DNA of 64,000 bases from Microbacterium horticulturae. Lineage in GTDB: Bacteria > Actinomycetota > Actinomycetes > Actinomycetales > Microbacteriaceae. The notes under the pieces were generated by a model, which worked only from the letters and a program-made list of their open reading frames with translations, searched no databases and was not told the DNA's origin. Every line of letters begins with the position of its first letter. The first letter of the stretch is position 1. Of the stretch, positions 33,540 to 42,699 are shown piece by piece. Where the stretch lies: the NCBI RefSeq assembly GCF_029094505.1, contig NZ_CP119108.1, forward strand, positions 620,001-684,000. Reading direction: 5' to 3'. The translations under genes were made by a program, and so were the position numbers.

Positions 33540-34562
33540 ATGCGGACAGAAACGGGGTCGCGCACCGCGACACTCAGTGACGTCGCACAGCGTGCGGGGG
33601 TGTCGATCGCCACCGCGTCGAAGGCCATGAATGACCGCGATGATGTGGCCGCCGCCACGCGAACGCGGGTGCTGGCCGCTGCCGAAGAACTGAGTTTCAC
33701 GCCCAACGCCATGGCGCGAGGGCTGCTGGCCGGACGTACCGGCACGGTCGGGCTGCTCACGAGCGACCTCGAGGGACGTTTCGTCATCCCGATCCTGATG
33801 GGCGCCGAAGACGCGTTCGGTGCGGGGCAGGTCAACGTCTTTCTGTGCGACGCGCGGGGCGACGCGATCCGCGAGCAGCATCATCTGAAGGCGCTGCTGA
33901 GTCGCCGGGTCGACGGCATCATCGTCGTGGGGCGCCAGACCGACCCACGGCCGTCGCTGGGCGGCGACGTTCCGGTGCCCGTCGTCTACGCGTATGCGCC
34001 CTCGGACGACCCGCGCGACATCTCGCTCACGCCTGACAACGTCACCGGTGGACGCATGGCGGTCGAGCACCTCATCGCCTGCGGCCACACCCGCATCGCG
34101 CACATCAGCGGCGACCCCGCCTACGCGGCGGCACAGGACCGTCTGACGGGGGCACGTGAGGCGCTGAGCGTCGCCGGGCTCGAGCTCGTCGGCGAGCCCC
34201 TGTTCTCGGCATGGACGGAGCACTGGGGGCGGGATGCCGCGGCCCTCGCCCTGCAGCGTCACCCCGACATCGACGCGATCTTCTGCGGATCGGACCAGAT
34301 CGCCCGCGGCGTGCTCGACACCGCCCGTGAGCTGGGGCGACGGGTGCCCGAGGACCTCGCGGTCATCGGCTACGACAACTGGACGGTGCTCGCCGAGAAC
34401 ACCCGTCCCGAGCTGACCAGCATCGACGCCAATCTGCAGCAGCTCGGGCGGCGGGCGGCGCGTTGCCTGTTCGACGCGATCGGGGGAGATGCGCCGACGC
34501 CCGGCGTGCGGCATCTGCCGGTGAAGCTCGTGATCCGCGGGTCGACGATCGAGCGGCGGTGA
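33540..34562 (+). CDS. LacI-family regulator, divergent from the GH127 operon
   Basis: Protein of 340 aa; ATG at 33540 follows GGAGGTGAC. HTH is LSDVAQRAGVSIATASKAMN, followed by the effector domain (GTVGLLTSDLEGRFVIPILMGAEDAF, IFCGSDQIARGVLDTARELG, LAVIGYDNWTVLAENTRPELTSID in parts). Its recognition helix IATASK differs from the other LacI proteins here and fits its different operator (TTTCG/CGAAA). It probably represses the GH127 operon until an arabino-oligosaccharide or its product is present. Confidence 0.92.
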   Translation: MRTETGSRTATLSDVAQRAGVSIATASKAMNDRDDVAAATRTRVLAAAEELSFTPNAMARGLLAGRTGTVGLLTSDLEGRFVIPILMGAEDAFGAGQVNVFLCDARGDAIREQHHLKALLSRRVDGIIVVGRQTDPRPSLGGDVPVPVVYAYAPSDDPRDISLTPDNVTGGRMAVEHLIACGHTRIAHISGDPAYAAAQDRLTGAREALSVAGLELVGEPLFSAWTEHWGRDAAALALQRHPDIDAIFCGSDQIARGVLDTARELGRRVPEDLAVIGYDNWTVLAENTRPELTSIDANLQQLGRRAARCLFDAIGGDAPTPGVRHLPVKLVIRGSTIERR

Positions 34563-34580
34563 GCATGGACCGTGCCCCGT

Positions 34581-34586
34581 TACGCT
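34581..34586 (+). promoter_or_regulatory. -10 box for the ara-linked LacI gene
   Basis: TACGCT lies 6 nt before the GTG at 34593, the arrangement expected for a leaderless transcript. This decides the start of the LacI gene over a GTG 21 bp upstream. Confidence 0.5.
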
Positions 34587-34592
34587 GAGCAC

Positions 34593-35576
34593 GTGAGCGA
34601 GCGAGACGCGCGGCGGGTGGGCATGCGCGATGTCGCGCGGGCGGCGGGCGTCTCGGCCCAGACCGTGTCGCGGGTCATCAACGACCACGCGAGCATCCGC
34701 CCCGAGACGCGGCGGCGGGTGCTCGAGGCCATGGCGGCGCTCGGATACCGGGTCAACAATGCCGCGCGGGCGCTGGGCACCGACCGCTCGCATGTGCTGG
34801 GTGTGCTGGCCTCGGACGCGACGCTGTTCGGGCCCGGCGCCGGCATCGCCGCCCTGGAGCGCGCCGCGCGCGAGGCGGGCCGCTGGGTCACGACCGCGTA
34901 TGCCGATGCCGCCGACCCCGACTCTGTCGATGCCGCCGTGCGACACCTGCTGGACCAGAGTGTCGACGGCATCCTGCTGGTCGCGCAGCGCATCGACACG
35001 GTCGCGCGCCTCGAGCGTGACGCGGCGGTCCCGGTGCTCGCGCTGCACCAGGGCACCGCGCTGCAGGCCGACGCGGCGGCACTGGCGGTGGCGCACCTCG
35101 CCGAGCTCGGCCACCGGCGCATCGCCCGTATCGGCGGGCCGGACGGCTGGATCGAAGAGGGTGCGCGGGCCGAGGGGTTCGAGAACGCGGCATCCGCGCA
35201 CGGCATCACCGTCACCGACCGCTGGTCGGGCGACTGGTCGGCCGCATCCGGAGCGGCCGTCGCCGGTGCCGTGGCCGATGCCATCGGGCGTGCGGACGGC
35301 CCGACCGCGGTCGCCGTCGCCAATGACCAGATGGCGCTCGGGCTCATGTCGGCGCTCAGCGCCGCGGGTCGCGGCATCCCCTCTGACATCAGCGTCGTGG
35401 GCTTCGACGACAACCCGGACGCGGCGCATTACCGCCCGGCGCTCACCAGCGTGCGTGTGGACATCTCCGGCGAGGCGCGGCGGTGCGTGGCGGTGGTGTT
35501 GGATGCCGCGGTGCCGACCGCGATCGACGCACCGGTGCTGGCCGCCCGCGCATCGACGGCGCCACCGACCCGGTGA
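34593..35576 (+). CDS. LacI-family regulator of araDBA (AraR-like role)
   Basis: Protein of 327 aa from the GTG at 34593. HTH: MRDVARAAGVSAQTVSRVIN, followed by a typical hinge and effector domain (VAVANDQMALGLMSALSAAGRG, ISVVGFDDNPDAAHYRPALTSVR in parts). Helix 2 (AQTVSR) matches the LacI of the ytf operon (HQTVSR). It is the gene immediately upstream of araDBA, and the perfect palindrome at 35615-35630 lies between them, so repression of the ara operon relieved by L-arabinose is likely. The first gene upstream, another LacI, ends 30 bp before. Confidence 0.9.
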   Translation: MSERDARRVGMRDVARAAGVSAQTVSRVINDHASIRPETRRRVLEAMAALGYRVNNAARALGTDRSHVLGVLASDATLFGPGAGIAALERAAREAGRWVTTAYADAADPDSVDAAVRHLLDQSVDGILLVAQRIDTVARLERDAAVPVLALHQGTALQADAAALAVAHLAELGHRRIARIGGPDGWIEEGARAEGFENAASAHGITVTDRWSGDWSAASGAAVAGAVADAIGRADGPTAVAVANDQMALGLMSALSAAGRGIPSDISVVGFDDNPDAAHYRPALTSVRVDISGEARRCVAVVLDAAVPTAIDAPVLAARASTAPPTR

Positions 35577-35614
35577 CCGCCTGGCAGTCTGGAGACAGAT
35601 CTGGCGAGCGCGAG

Positions 35615-35630
35615 ATGTTACCGGTAACAT
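35615..35630 (+). promoter_or_regulatory. Perfect LacI-type operator upstream of araDBA
   Basis: ATGTTACCGGTAACAT is a 16-bp perfect palindrome with the CG centre usual for LacI-family sites. It lies 44 bp upstream of the araD start. The 14-bp core differs at one base from the first operator of the ytf operon (8046-8059). Confidence 0.85.
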
Positions 35631-35673
35631 AGCTCGAGACGACTCGAGCGCCGACGATCCCGATGGAGGAACC

Positions 35674-36390
35674 GTGACCGACTTCGATGAGCCCACCGCC
35701 GCAGCCATCGCCACCACCCGCGCGGACGTCGCCCGGCTGCACGACGAGCTCGTGCGCTACGGGCTGGTGGTGTGGACCGGCGGCAATGTGTCGGGGCGAG
35801 TGCCCGGCACCGAGCTGTTCGTCATCAAGCCCTCGGGGGTGAGCTACGACGACCTCGCGCCCGAGAACATGATCCTCTGCGATCTCGACGGGCACGTCAT
35901 CCCCGGCACTCCCGGCAGCGACCGCAGCCCGTCCAGTGACACCGCCGCGCACGCGTACGTCTACCGGCACATGCCCGAGGTCGGCGGCGTCGTGCACACG
36001 CATTCGACCTATGCCGTGGCGTGGGCCGCGCGCGGCGAGGAGATCCCGTGCGTGATCACGGCCATGGCCGACGAGTTCGGCGGCCCGGTACCGGTGGGGC
36101 CGTTCGCGATCATCGGTGACGACTCGATCGGCCGCGGCATCGTCTCCACGCTCACCGGCCACCGCTCGCGCGCCGTGCTCATGCAGAATCACGGCCCGTT
36201 CACCGTCGGAGCCAGTGCGAAGGATGCCGTCAAGGCGGCCGTCATGCTCGAAGACGTGGCCCGCACCGTGCACATCGCGCGGCAGGGTGGCGAGGTGCTG
36301 CCGATCCCGCAGCAGGCGATCGACAGCCTCTACGACCGGTACCAGAACGTCTACGGGCAGAGCGTCGACGACCGGCGGAGCGCGTCGTGA
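35674..36390 (+). CDS. araD: L-ribulose-5-phosphate 4-epimerase
   Basis: Protein of 238 aa, GTG start after TGGAGGAACC. Class II aldolase/epimerase fold: [16 protein letters not shown], the phosphate-binding KPSGV, the zinc-binding HTHST (two His) and a further His in MQNHGPF. It converts L-ribulose 5-phosphate to D-xylulose 5-phosphate, last step of the L-arabinose isomerase pathway. First of three coupled genes (araD-araB-araA); its stop overlaps the GTG of araB. Confidence 0.93.
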   Translation: MTDFDEPTAAAIATTRADVARLHDELVRYGLVVWTGGNVSGRVPGTELFVIKPSGVSYDDLAPENMILCDLDGHVIPGTPGSDRSPSSDTAAHAYVYRHMPEVGGVVHTHSTYAVAWAARGEEIPCVITAMADEFGGPVPVGPFAIIGDDSIGRGIVSTLTGHRSRAVLMQNHGPFTVGASAKDAVKAAVMLEDVARTVHIARQGGEVLPIPQQAIDSLYDRYQNVYGQSVDDRRSAS

Positions 36391-37982
36391 CCGCCGCCGA
36401 GACCATCGCCGCCGGGCGGGCGGTGCTCGGCATCGAGCTCGGCTCGACCCGCATCAAGGCGTGCCTGGTCGGTGCAGATGTGAACGAGGTGCTCGCCACC
36501 GGCGCTCACACCTGGGAGAACTCCTACGTCGACGGCCGATGGACCTATGACCTCGACGAGGTCTGGACGGGACTGCAGGCCGCGTTCGCCGACCTCGCCG
36601 CGCAGGTGCGCGCGCGCCACGGCGTGGCGTTGGAGCGCGTGCGCGCGATCGGCGTGTCGGCGATGATGCACGGCTACCTCGCGTTCGACGAGGCAGGGGA
36701 CCTGCTCGTGCCGTTCCGCACCTGGCGCAACACGTCGACGGGCCCGGCCGCCGCCGAGCTCACCGAGCTGCTCGGGCAGAACATTCCGCTGCGGTGGTCG
36801 ATCGCCCACCTGCACCAGGCGGTGCTCGACGATGAGCCGCACGTCGGCGCGGTGCGGTTGATCACCACGCTCGCAGGCTACGTCCACTGGCGGCTCACCG
36901 GACGTGCGGTGCTGGGGGTGGGGGACGCATCGGGCATGTTCCCGATCGACGCGGCCACCGGCGACTACGACGCGGCCCTCGCGACGCGCTACGACGAGCG
37001 GGCCGCCGGCCGCGTGCCGAGGCTGCGTGATCTGCTGCCCGAGGTGCTGCGCGCGGGCGAGGTCGCCGGCACGCTGACCGCCGACGGCGCCGCACTGCTC
37101 GACGCGAGCGGAACCCTGCAGCCGGGAGCCGCGCTGTGCCCGCCGGAAGGGGACGCCGGAACCGGCATGGTCGCAACGAACGCCGTGGCCCCGCGCACGG
37201 GAAACGTCAGCGCCGGTACCAGCATCTTCGCGATGGTGGTGCTCGAGCGGGCGCTGGCCGAGGTGCACCACGAGATCGACCTGGTCACGACCCCGGCCGG
37301 TGACCCCGTCGCGATGGTGCACTGCAACAACGGCGCGAGCGAGCTGGCGGCCTGGGTCGGCCTGTTCGAGCGGTTCGCCGCGGCATCCGGCACCCCGCTC
37401 GAGTCGGACGCGGTGTTCGACGTGCTGTTCCGCGAGGCGCTCGCCGGCGCCGCCGACGCGGGTGGACTTCTTGCCTACAACCACCTCGCCGGCGAGCCCA
37501 TCGCCGGCACCGACGCCGGTCGCCCGCTGTTCGTGCGCACGCCGGGCAGCGAGCTGTCGCTGGCGAATGTGATGCGCGCGCAGCTCTACGGCGTGTTCGG
37601 CACGCTGGCGCTCGGCATGCGCATCCTCGCCGACGAGCAGGTGGCCCTCGACCAGATGTATGCCCACGGCGGAATGTTCCGCACCGCGGGGGTCGCCCAG
37701 CGCTTCCTCGCCGCGGCGTTGGACGCCCCTGTGGCCGTGGGTGAGACCGCGTCAGAGGGCGGGGCGTGGGGCATCGCCGTGCTCGCCGCGTATCTGGATG
37801 CGGCATCCACCCTCGACCTGACCTCGTACCTGCGCGACCGGGTCTTCGCCGGCGCGGCGGTCGAGGTCGCCGATCCCGACCCGGCCGACGTCGCCGGATT
37901 CACCGCTTACCTCGACCGCTACCGCGCGGGGCTCGCCGTCGAGCGCGCCGCCGTCGCCGCCCTCCCGGAAGGAACATCATGA
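36387..37982 (+). CDS. araB: L-ribulokinase-type FGGY carbohydrate kinase
   Basis: Protein of 531 aa, GTG start overlapping the araD stop. FGGY-family features: [14 protein letters not shown] in the N-terminal ATPase domain, [25 protein letters not shown], and the C-terminal [23 protein letters not shown]. Position between araD and araA makes L-ribulokinase the clear assignment. Most AraB proteins are 550-570 aa; this is the actinobacterial short type. The stop overlaps the araA start (ATGA). Confidence 0.9.
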   Translation: MTAAETIAAGRAVLGIELGSTRIKACLVGADVNEVLATGAHTWENSYVDGRWTYDLDEVWTGLQAAFADLAAQVRARHGVALERVRAIGVSAMMHGYLAFDEAGDLLVPFRTWRNTSTGPAAAELTELLGQNIPLRWSIAHLHQAVLDDEPHVGAVRLITTLAGYVHWRLTGRAVLGVGDASGMFPIDAATGDYDAALATRYDERAAGRVPRLRDLLPEVLRAGEVAGTLTADGAALLDASGTLQPGAALCPPEGDAGTGMVATNAVAPRTGNVSAGTSIFAMVVLERALAEVHHEIDLVTTPAGDPVAMVHCNNGASELAAWVGLFERFAAASGTPLESDAVFDVLFREALAGAADAGGLLAYNHLAGEPIAGTDAGRPLFVRTPGSELSLANVMRAQLYGVFGTLALGMRILADEQVALDQMYAHGGMFRTAGVAQRFLAAALDAPVAVGETASEGGAWGIAVLAAYLDAASTLDLTSYLRDRVFAGAAVEVADPDPADVAGFTAYLDRYRAGLAVERAAVAALPEGTS

Positions 37983-39481
37983 CCCTGAACACCACGCTCG
38001 ACGGCTACGAGGTCTGGTTCGCCACCGGCAGCCAGACGCTCTACGGCGACGAGACCCTGCGGCAGGTCGCCGCGCAGGCGCAGCAGGTCGTCGCAGGCCT
38101 GGCGGGCCTGCCCGTCAAGGTCGTCTACAAGCCCGTGCTGACCGAGCCCGACGGCATCCGCCGGCTCGCTCTCGACGCCAACGCGCACGACGAGGTCATC
38201 GGCGTCATCACCTGGATGCACACGTTCAGCCCCGCCAAGATGTGGATCGCGGGCCTCGATGCGCTGCGCAAGCCGCTGCTGCACCTGCACACGCAGGCGA
38301 ACGTCGAGCTGCCGTGGGGCGAGATCGACTTCGACTTCATGAACCTCAACCAGGCCGCTCACGGCGATCGCGAGTTCGGGTACATCCAGACCCGCCTCGG
38401 CGTGCCGCGCAAGACGGTCGTCGGGCACGTGTCGAACCCGGCTGTGCTCACGCAGATCGAGCAGTGGCAGCGCGCGGCGGCCGGGCTCGCGGCATCCCGT
38501 TCCCTCAAGCTCGCGCGCTTCGGCGACAACATGCGGAATGTCGCTGTCACCGAGGGCGACAAGACCGAGGCGCAGCTGCAGTTCGGCGTGCAGGTGAACA
38601 CGTGGGGTGTCAACGAGCTCGCCGAGGCGGTGGATGCCGCGGCCGACGCCTCCGTCGACGCCCTGATCGAGGAGTACCTGGCCTCGTACGACGTCGCGCC
38701 CGAGCTGCGGCCGGGGGGCGAACGTCACCAGTCGTTGCGTGACGGCGCCGCGATCGAGGTCGGGCTTCGGTCGTTTCTCGAGGAAGGCGGCTTCGGCGCC
38801 TTCACGACCTCGTTCGAAGACCTCGGCTCGCTCAAGCAGCTGCCGGGGCTGGGCGTGCAGCGGCTGATGGCCGAGGGGTACGGGTTCGGCGCCGAGGGCG
38901 ACTGGAAGACGGCCGTCCTCATCCGCATCGCGAACGTGATGGGCGCGGGACTGCCCGGCGGCGCGTCGCTCATGGAGGACTACACGTACGACCTGGTGCC
39001 CGGCGAGGAGAGGATCCTCGGCGCGCACATGCTCGAGGTCTCGCCGTCGCTGACCACGGCGACCCCGCGGCTCGAGGTGCATCCGCTGGGCATCGGCGGC
39101 AAGGACGACCCCGTGCGCCTGGTGTTCACCGCCGACCCCGGCCCGGCGGTCGTGGTGGCACTCAGCGACATGCGCGACCGGTTCCGGCTCGTGGCGAACG
39201 TCGTCGAGAACGTGTCGGCGCCCGACCTGCCGAAGCTGCCCGTGGGCCGCGCGGTCTGGAAGCCGCAGCCCGACTTCACCACCTCGACGACGTGCTGGCT
39301 CACCGCCGGCGCCGCGCACCACACCGTCATGACCACGGCGGTGGGTGTCGAGGTGTGGCGCGACTTCGCCGAGATGGCCCAGACCGAGCTGCTCGTGATC
39401 GACGAGAGCACCACCGTGCCCGGCTTCGCGCGCGAGGTGCGCTGGAACCAGGCCTACTACCGCCTCGCGCAGGGGCTGTAG
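37979..39481 (+). CDS. araA: L-arabinose isomerase
   Basis: Protein of 500 aa, the standard length. It converts L-arabinose to L-ribulose with a divalent metal. Hallmarks: [45 protein letters not shown], the active-site region [15 protein letters not shown] (metal-ligand Glu), [23 protein letters not shown] and the C-terminal [12 protein letters not shown]. Last gene of araDBA. GAAGGAACATC lies before the ATG, inside the end of araB. Confidence 0.96.
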   Translation: MTLNTTLDGYEVWFATGSQTLYGDETLRQVAAQAQQVVAGLAGLPVKVVYKPVLTEPDGIRRLALDANAHDEVIGVITWMHTFSPAKMWIAGLDALRKPLLHLHTQANVELPWGEIDFDFMNLNQAAHGDREFGYIQTRLGVPRKTVVGHVSNPAVLTQIEQWQRAAAGLAASRSLKLARFGDNMRNVAVTEGDKTEAQLQFGVQVNTWGVNELAEAVDAAADASVDALIEEYLASYDVAPELRPGGERHQSLRDGAAIEVGLRSFLEEGGFGAFTTSFEDLGSLKQLPGLGVQRLMAEGYGFGAEGDWKTAVLIRIANVMGAGLPGGASLMEDYTYDLVPGEERILGAHMLEVSPSLTTATPRLEVHPLGIGGKDDPVRLVFTADPGPAVVVALSDMRDRFRLVANVVENVSAPDLPKLPVGRAVWKPQPDFTTSTTCWLTAGAAHHTVMTTAVGVEVWRDFAEMAQTELLVIDESTTVPGFAREVRWNQAYYRLAQGL

Positions 39482-39533
39482 AGGGGCGCTGCGGGCAGGC
39501 GGGCGGCCGGGCGGCGCGCGGGCAGAGCCGGAG

Positions 39534-39539
39534 TAGCGT
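39534..39539 (+). promoter_or_regulatory. -10 box of the nitronate monooxygenase gene
   Basis: TAGCGT stands 7 nt before the ATG at 39547, fitting a leaderless start separate from the ara operon. CGAGGG between them could also act as a weak ribosome binding site for read-through message. Confidence 0.4.
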
Positions 39540-39546
39540 CGAGGGC

Positions 39547-40587
39547 ATGAGCCTTCGTGACGCGCTCGGCATCGAGCATCCCATCGTCCTCGGTCCGTTC
39601 GGCGGGCTGTCGTCCATCGACCTGGTCGCCGCCGTGAGCGAGGCCGGGGGACTGGGGTCATACGGCCTGTACGGCTACGCACCCGACCGCATCCGCGAGA
39701 CGATCCGCGCGCTGCGCGCGGCCACCGACAAGCCGTTCGCGGTGAACCTGTGGCTGCCCACCGGCGACGAGGTGACTCCGGGCGAGGTCGACCTGGCCGC
39801 GGCATCCCGCGCCGTGGCGCCGTTGTTCGATGAGCTCGGCGTGCCGGTGCCGACCCCGCCCGAGCGCTTTCTGCCGGCGATCGACGACCAGCTGCGGGCG
39901 GTGCTCGACGAGGCGCCCGCCGTGCTCAGCGTCGTGTACGGCGTGCCGTCGGCCGAGCTGGTGGCGGCCGCGCGCGAGCGCGGAATCCGCATCACGGGCA
40001 CCGTCACGACCGTCGCCGAGGCGCGGGCGATGGAAGCTGCGGGCGTCGACGCGATCGTGGCGAGCGGTGCGGAGGCGGCGGGGCACCGGGTGTCGTTCCT
40101 CGACCGGCCTGAGCACGCGCTCGTGGGCACGTTTGCGCTCGTGCCGCAGGTGGTGGATGCCGTGACCGTGCCCGTCATCGCGGCAGGAGGCGTCGCCGAC
40201 CGCCGGGGCGTGGCCGCAGCCTTCGCCCTCGGGGCTTCGGGCGTGCAGGTGGGCACCGCGTTCCTGCGCACGCGCCAGTCGGCGGCATCCGACGCCCATC
40301 GCGACGCGATCGCGGCGGCCACCGACACGACGACCGTGCTGACCCGGGCGATGAGCGGGCGGCTGAGCCGCGGCATCCCGAACCGCGCCATGCGCGCGAT
40401 CGAGACGGCGGGCCAGATCGCGCCGTTCCCCGCGCAGAACTGGCTGACCGGCCAGTTTCGCGCCGAGGCCGGCAAGCGGGGTCTGGGGGAGTATCAATCG
40501 CTGTGGGCCGGTCAGACCGCGGCGCTGGCGACACGCGCGGACGCGGCCGAGGTCTTCGCGGAGCTCGCCGCGGGGCTGCCCGCCTGA
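39547..40587 (+). CDS. Nitronate monooxygenase family FMN protein
   Basis: Protein of 346 aa with the TIM-barrel fold of the 2-nitropropane dioxygenase/NMO family: PIVLGPFGGLSS, VNLWLP, GTVTTVAEARAMEAAGVDAIVASGAEAAGHR, VIAAGGVADRRGVAAAFALGASGVQVGTAFL (in parts), MSGRLSRGIPN. Such proteins oxidise alkyl nitronates with FMN and O2; many annotated members have unknown true substrates. It follows araA by 65 bp and may have its own promoter. No link to arabinose use is evident. Confidence 0.87.
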   Translation: MSLRDALGIEHPIVLGPFGGLSSIDLVAAVSEAGGLGSYGLYGYAPDRIRETIRALRAATDKPFAVNLWLPTGDEVTPGEVDLAAASRAVAPLFDELGVPVPTPPERFLPAIDDQLRAVLDEAPAVLSVVYGVPSAELVAAARERGIRITGTVTTVAEARAMEAAGVDAIVASGAEAAGHRVSFLDRPEHALVGTFALVPQVVDAVTVPVIAAGGVADRRGVAAAFALGASGVQVGTAFLRTRQSAASDAHRDAIAAATDTTTVLTRAMSGRLSRGIPNRAMRAIETAGQIAPFPAQNWLTGQFRAEAGKRGLGEYQSLWAGQTAALATRADAAEVFAELAAGLPA

Positions 40588-40648
40588 CCGCGGTCCCCTT
40601 CTTGCCGCTCGCCGCCTCTTCCCGCCGCTCGCCGCCCCTTCCCGCCGG

Positions 40649-40721
40649 ATTCATATGAAACTGTCCTGAGCACATCAAACTGCCCGCCAGTTTGATGTGC
40701 ATGAGACAAACTCATATGAAT
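40649..40721. repeat. Long inverted repeat in a convergent junction (element A)
   Basis: Two 34-nt arms (40649-40682 and 40688-40721) separated by 5 nt. The outer 10 nt (ATTCATATGA) and inner 13 nt (GCACATCAAACTG) match perfectly; the middle 11 nt are mostly mismatched. Each outer end is itself close to the palindrome TTCATATGAA. It lies between the ends of the NMO and DUF1992 genes and is more A/T-rich than its surroundings. It may act as a bidirectional terminator or be a small dispersed element. Confidence 0.75.
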
Positions 40722-40756
40722 TTGCCGCCTCTGCCGCCGCGCCGCGCACCCGCGCC

Positions 40757-41341
40757 TCAGGCCCGCCGGCGGCGTCCGAACAGGCGACGGCGCGGCGCCG
40801 GCCTGCGCGATGCGACCTCGACCTCCGCCGCGGCGGCGGCCGCGGCATCCCGCCTCTCCCGCCACGCCGTCACCTCGGCGTCGACGTCGCGCGTCGGCGT
40901 CACCACGGGCGGCCCGCCCTGCAGCTGGCGGCGCGCCTCGATGACACGCCGGTTGAAGTCTTCGAGGTGCTCGCGCACCTCGCTCTCGCGGCGCAGGCGG
41001 TCGAGCGTCTCGCGCAGCCGCTCGTTCTCGACGCGCAGCGTCAGCGCGGGCGGACCCAAGCCGCTGAGCTGTTCGGTCTGGATCTTGCGGCGGATCCACC
41101 AGTCCGGATCGTGGTGATCGCCGAGCCCCTCGAGCGGCTTGCCGGCACCGGGCAGATCGTCGAACTCGCCGCGGCGGATCGCCTGCGCAATCGTCGTCTC
41201 GACGTATGCCCAGCGCTCCGTCTCGGTCATGGGACGAGGAGGGGATGCCGCGGCCGGCGCCTCTCCAGACAGCTCGGGGTCTTCGCGCCGCTCCCGCTCC
41301 TGGCGGTAGCGTGCGGCGGCCTCGCGGGGGTCGTCAGCCAT
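40757..41341 (-). CDS. DUF1992 (DnaJ-subfamily-C-28-type) domain protein
   Basis: Protein of 194 aa; ATG at 41341. The DUF1992 core covers about residues 37-130: VETTIAQAIRRGEFDDLPGAGKPLEG, DPDWWIRRKI, LTLRVENERLRETLDRLRRESEVREHLEDFNRRV (in parts), a helical domain shared with DNAJC28. No J-domain is present. The C-terminus is a basic tail (RRPAPRRRLFGRRRRA). Function unknown. It is divergent from the aldose epimerase gene. Confidence 0.85.
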   Translation of the reverse strand: MADDPREAAARYRQERERREDPELSGEAPAAASPPRPMTETERWAYVETTIAQAIRRGEFDDLPGAGKPLEGLGDHHDPDWWIRRKIQTEQLSGLGPPALTLRVENERLRETLDRLRRESEVREHLEDFNRRVIEARRQLQGGPPVVTPTRDVDAEVTAWRERRDAAAAAAAEVEVASRRPAPRRRLFGRRRRA

Positions 41342-41431
41342 GTCGCACCTTCCGTTGGTTCCGAGCCTACGCCGGGCGCCCGTGAGGCCCGATCCCCTGT
41401 GAACGGTCCCACGCCCGCGCCGGCTCCCGGG

Positions 41432-41437
41432 TAGAAT
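41432..41437 (+). promoter_or_regulatory. -10 box of the aldose 1-epimerase gene
   Basis: TAGAAT lies 44 bp upstream of the ATG at 41482; the leader contains an AGGAAG ribosome binding site at proper spacing. Confidence 0.45.
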
Positions 41438-41481
41438 CGGCCGTCGGCCCGAAAATCGCACAACCTTCAGGAAGTTCCCCC

Positions 41482-42432
41482 ATGGCACGCATTCCCCTCT
41501 CCGGCACCCAGCACGCCCTCCGCGCGGGCGACTACGAGGCGGTCATCGCCGGGGTCGGCTCATCGCTGCGCAGCCTCACCTACCAGGGACGCGATCTGGT
41601 CATCCCGTTCGACGCCGACGAAGTGCGTCCGGGTCACCGCGGCGCCACGCTCGCCCCGTGGCCGAACCGCGTCGTCGACGGCCAGTACACGTTCGACGGC
41701 GTCGAGCAGCAGGTGCCGCTCACCGAGCCCGCTCGGCACCACGCCCTGCACGGCCTCGCGTCGTGGATCGAGTTCGTGCCGGTCGACAAAGAGGCCAGCC
41801 ATGTCACGCTCGAAGCCGTCATCGAGGCGCAGAAGGGGTACCCCTGGCGCCTCATCGTGCGCACCACCTATGCGCTGACCTCGCTCGGACTCACGCAGTC
41901 TGTGACCGCCGTCAACGACAGCGCCGAGCCTGCGCCGTGGGGCACCTCGGCGCACCCCTACCTCGTCGCCGGCGCCGGCCACGTCGACGACTGGACGTTC
42001 GAACTGCCCGCAGCCCAGGTGCTGCAGGTCACGCCCGACCGGCTCATCCCGACCGAGCTGACCGGGGTCGACGTCGACGCCGCGCGCTTCGACTTCCGCA
42101 CTGCGCGCGCGGTCGGCGCCGTCGAGCTCGACCACGCGTTCACGGGCCTTTCCGGCGACGAGGACGGCGTGGTCACCGCGCGGCTGACGGACGCCGCGGG
42201 CAGTGGTGTCGAGATGGTGTGGGATGCCGCGTGCCCCTGGGTCCAGGTGTACACGTCCGACCAGCCCGGCGGAACCGCCGACCCGGCCCACCGCGCCGGC
42301 GTCGCGCTCGAGCCGATGACCTGTGCGCCCGACGCGTTCAACGCCGCCCGGTACCCGTACGACACGGGCCTGATCACGCTGCAGCCGGGCGAGTCGGCCA
42401 CCGCGCACTGGCGCATCGGCGCGATCGGCTGA
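41482..42432 (+). CDS. galM: Aldose 1-epimerase family protein
   Basis: Protein of 316 aa of the mutarotase fold: GATLAPWPNRVVDGQYTFDG, HALHGLASWIEF (catalytic His region), GTSAHPYLV (second His), LDHAFTG and the closing VALEPMTCAPDAFN with the catalytic Glu. It interconverts alpha and beta anomers of aldoses. Its place at the end of the arabinose region suggests it supplies the right anomer to AraA, but the family is broad. The last 23 bp and the following bases (42423-42445) are duplicated 65 bp downstream. Confidence 0.88.
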   Translation: MARIPLSGTQHALRAGDYEAVIAGVGSSLRSLTYQGRDLVIPFDADEVRPGHRGATLAPWPNRVVDGQYTFDGVEQQVPLTEPARHHALHGLASWIEFVPVDKEASHVTLEAVIEAQKGYPWRLIVRTTYALTSLGLTQSVTAVNDSAEPAPWGTSAHPYLVAGAGHVDDWTFELPAAQVLQVTPDRLIPTELTGVDVDAARFDFRTARAVGAVELDHAFTGLSGDEDGVVTARLTDAAGSGVEMVWDAACPWVQVYTSDQPGGTADPAHRAGVALEPMTCAPDAFNAARYPYDTGLITLQPGESATAHWRIGAIG

Positions 42433-42510
42433 CCCGCGCGGCGCCAGCTGTCTCCCTCAGCGTGGGGCTGACCCTCGCAGTGTGGCCGATCGGCTGACCC
42501 GCGCGGCGCC

Positions 42511-42598
42511 CGGCCTGCGCCAGCCTGCGGCCCGGCCTGCGCCGGCCCGCGGCCCGGCCTGCGCCGGCCTGCGGCCCGGCCTGCGCCGGCCCGCGGCA
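42511..42598. repeat. Minisatellite: four 22-bp tandem copies
   Basis: Four consecutive 22-bp units beginning CGGCCTGCGCC, differing at two or three positions, each composed of two 11-bp near-repeats. Just upstream, GATCGGCTGACCCGCGCGG recurs at 42423 and 42488, the first copy including the galM stop codon. This points to slippage-type duplication in the 3' flank. Confidence 0.85.
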
Positions 42599-42632
42599 TC
42601 CCCCTCGTCCTCCTCCTGTCCCCTCACGCGAC

Positions 42633-42681
42633 ATCACCCCTGTGCACGCTCGGAAGCCCGAAAAGCGTGCACAGGGGTGAT
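42633..42681. repeat. Long inverted repeat in a convergent junction (element B)
   Basis: ATCACCCCTGTGCACGCT (42633-42650) pairs perfectly with AGCGTGCACAGGGGTGAT (42664-42681) over a 13-nt loop; the pairing continues imperfectly outwards through CCCCTCACG and CGTGAAGGG. It lies between the converging galM and DUF4353 genes. There is no T-tract. The flanking TCTCGTGAAGGG is also found beside elements C and D in similar form. Confidence 0.8.
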
Positions 42682-42699
42682 CTCGTGAAGGGACGAGGG

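Noticed and set aside
40649..40721. Element A as a classical Rho-independent terminator
   Set aside because: The stem is interrupted and no T-tract follows on either strand; kept as an inverted repeat of unknown role.
42511..42598. CRISPR array
   Set aside because: Units are directly adjacent without spacers; no cas gene is present.
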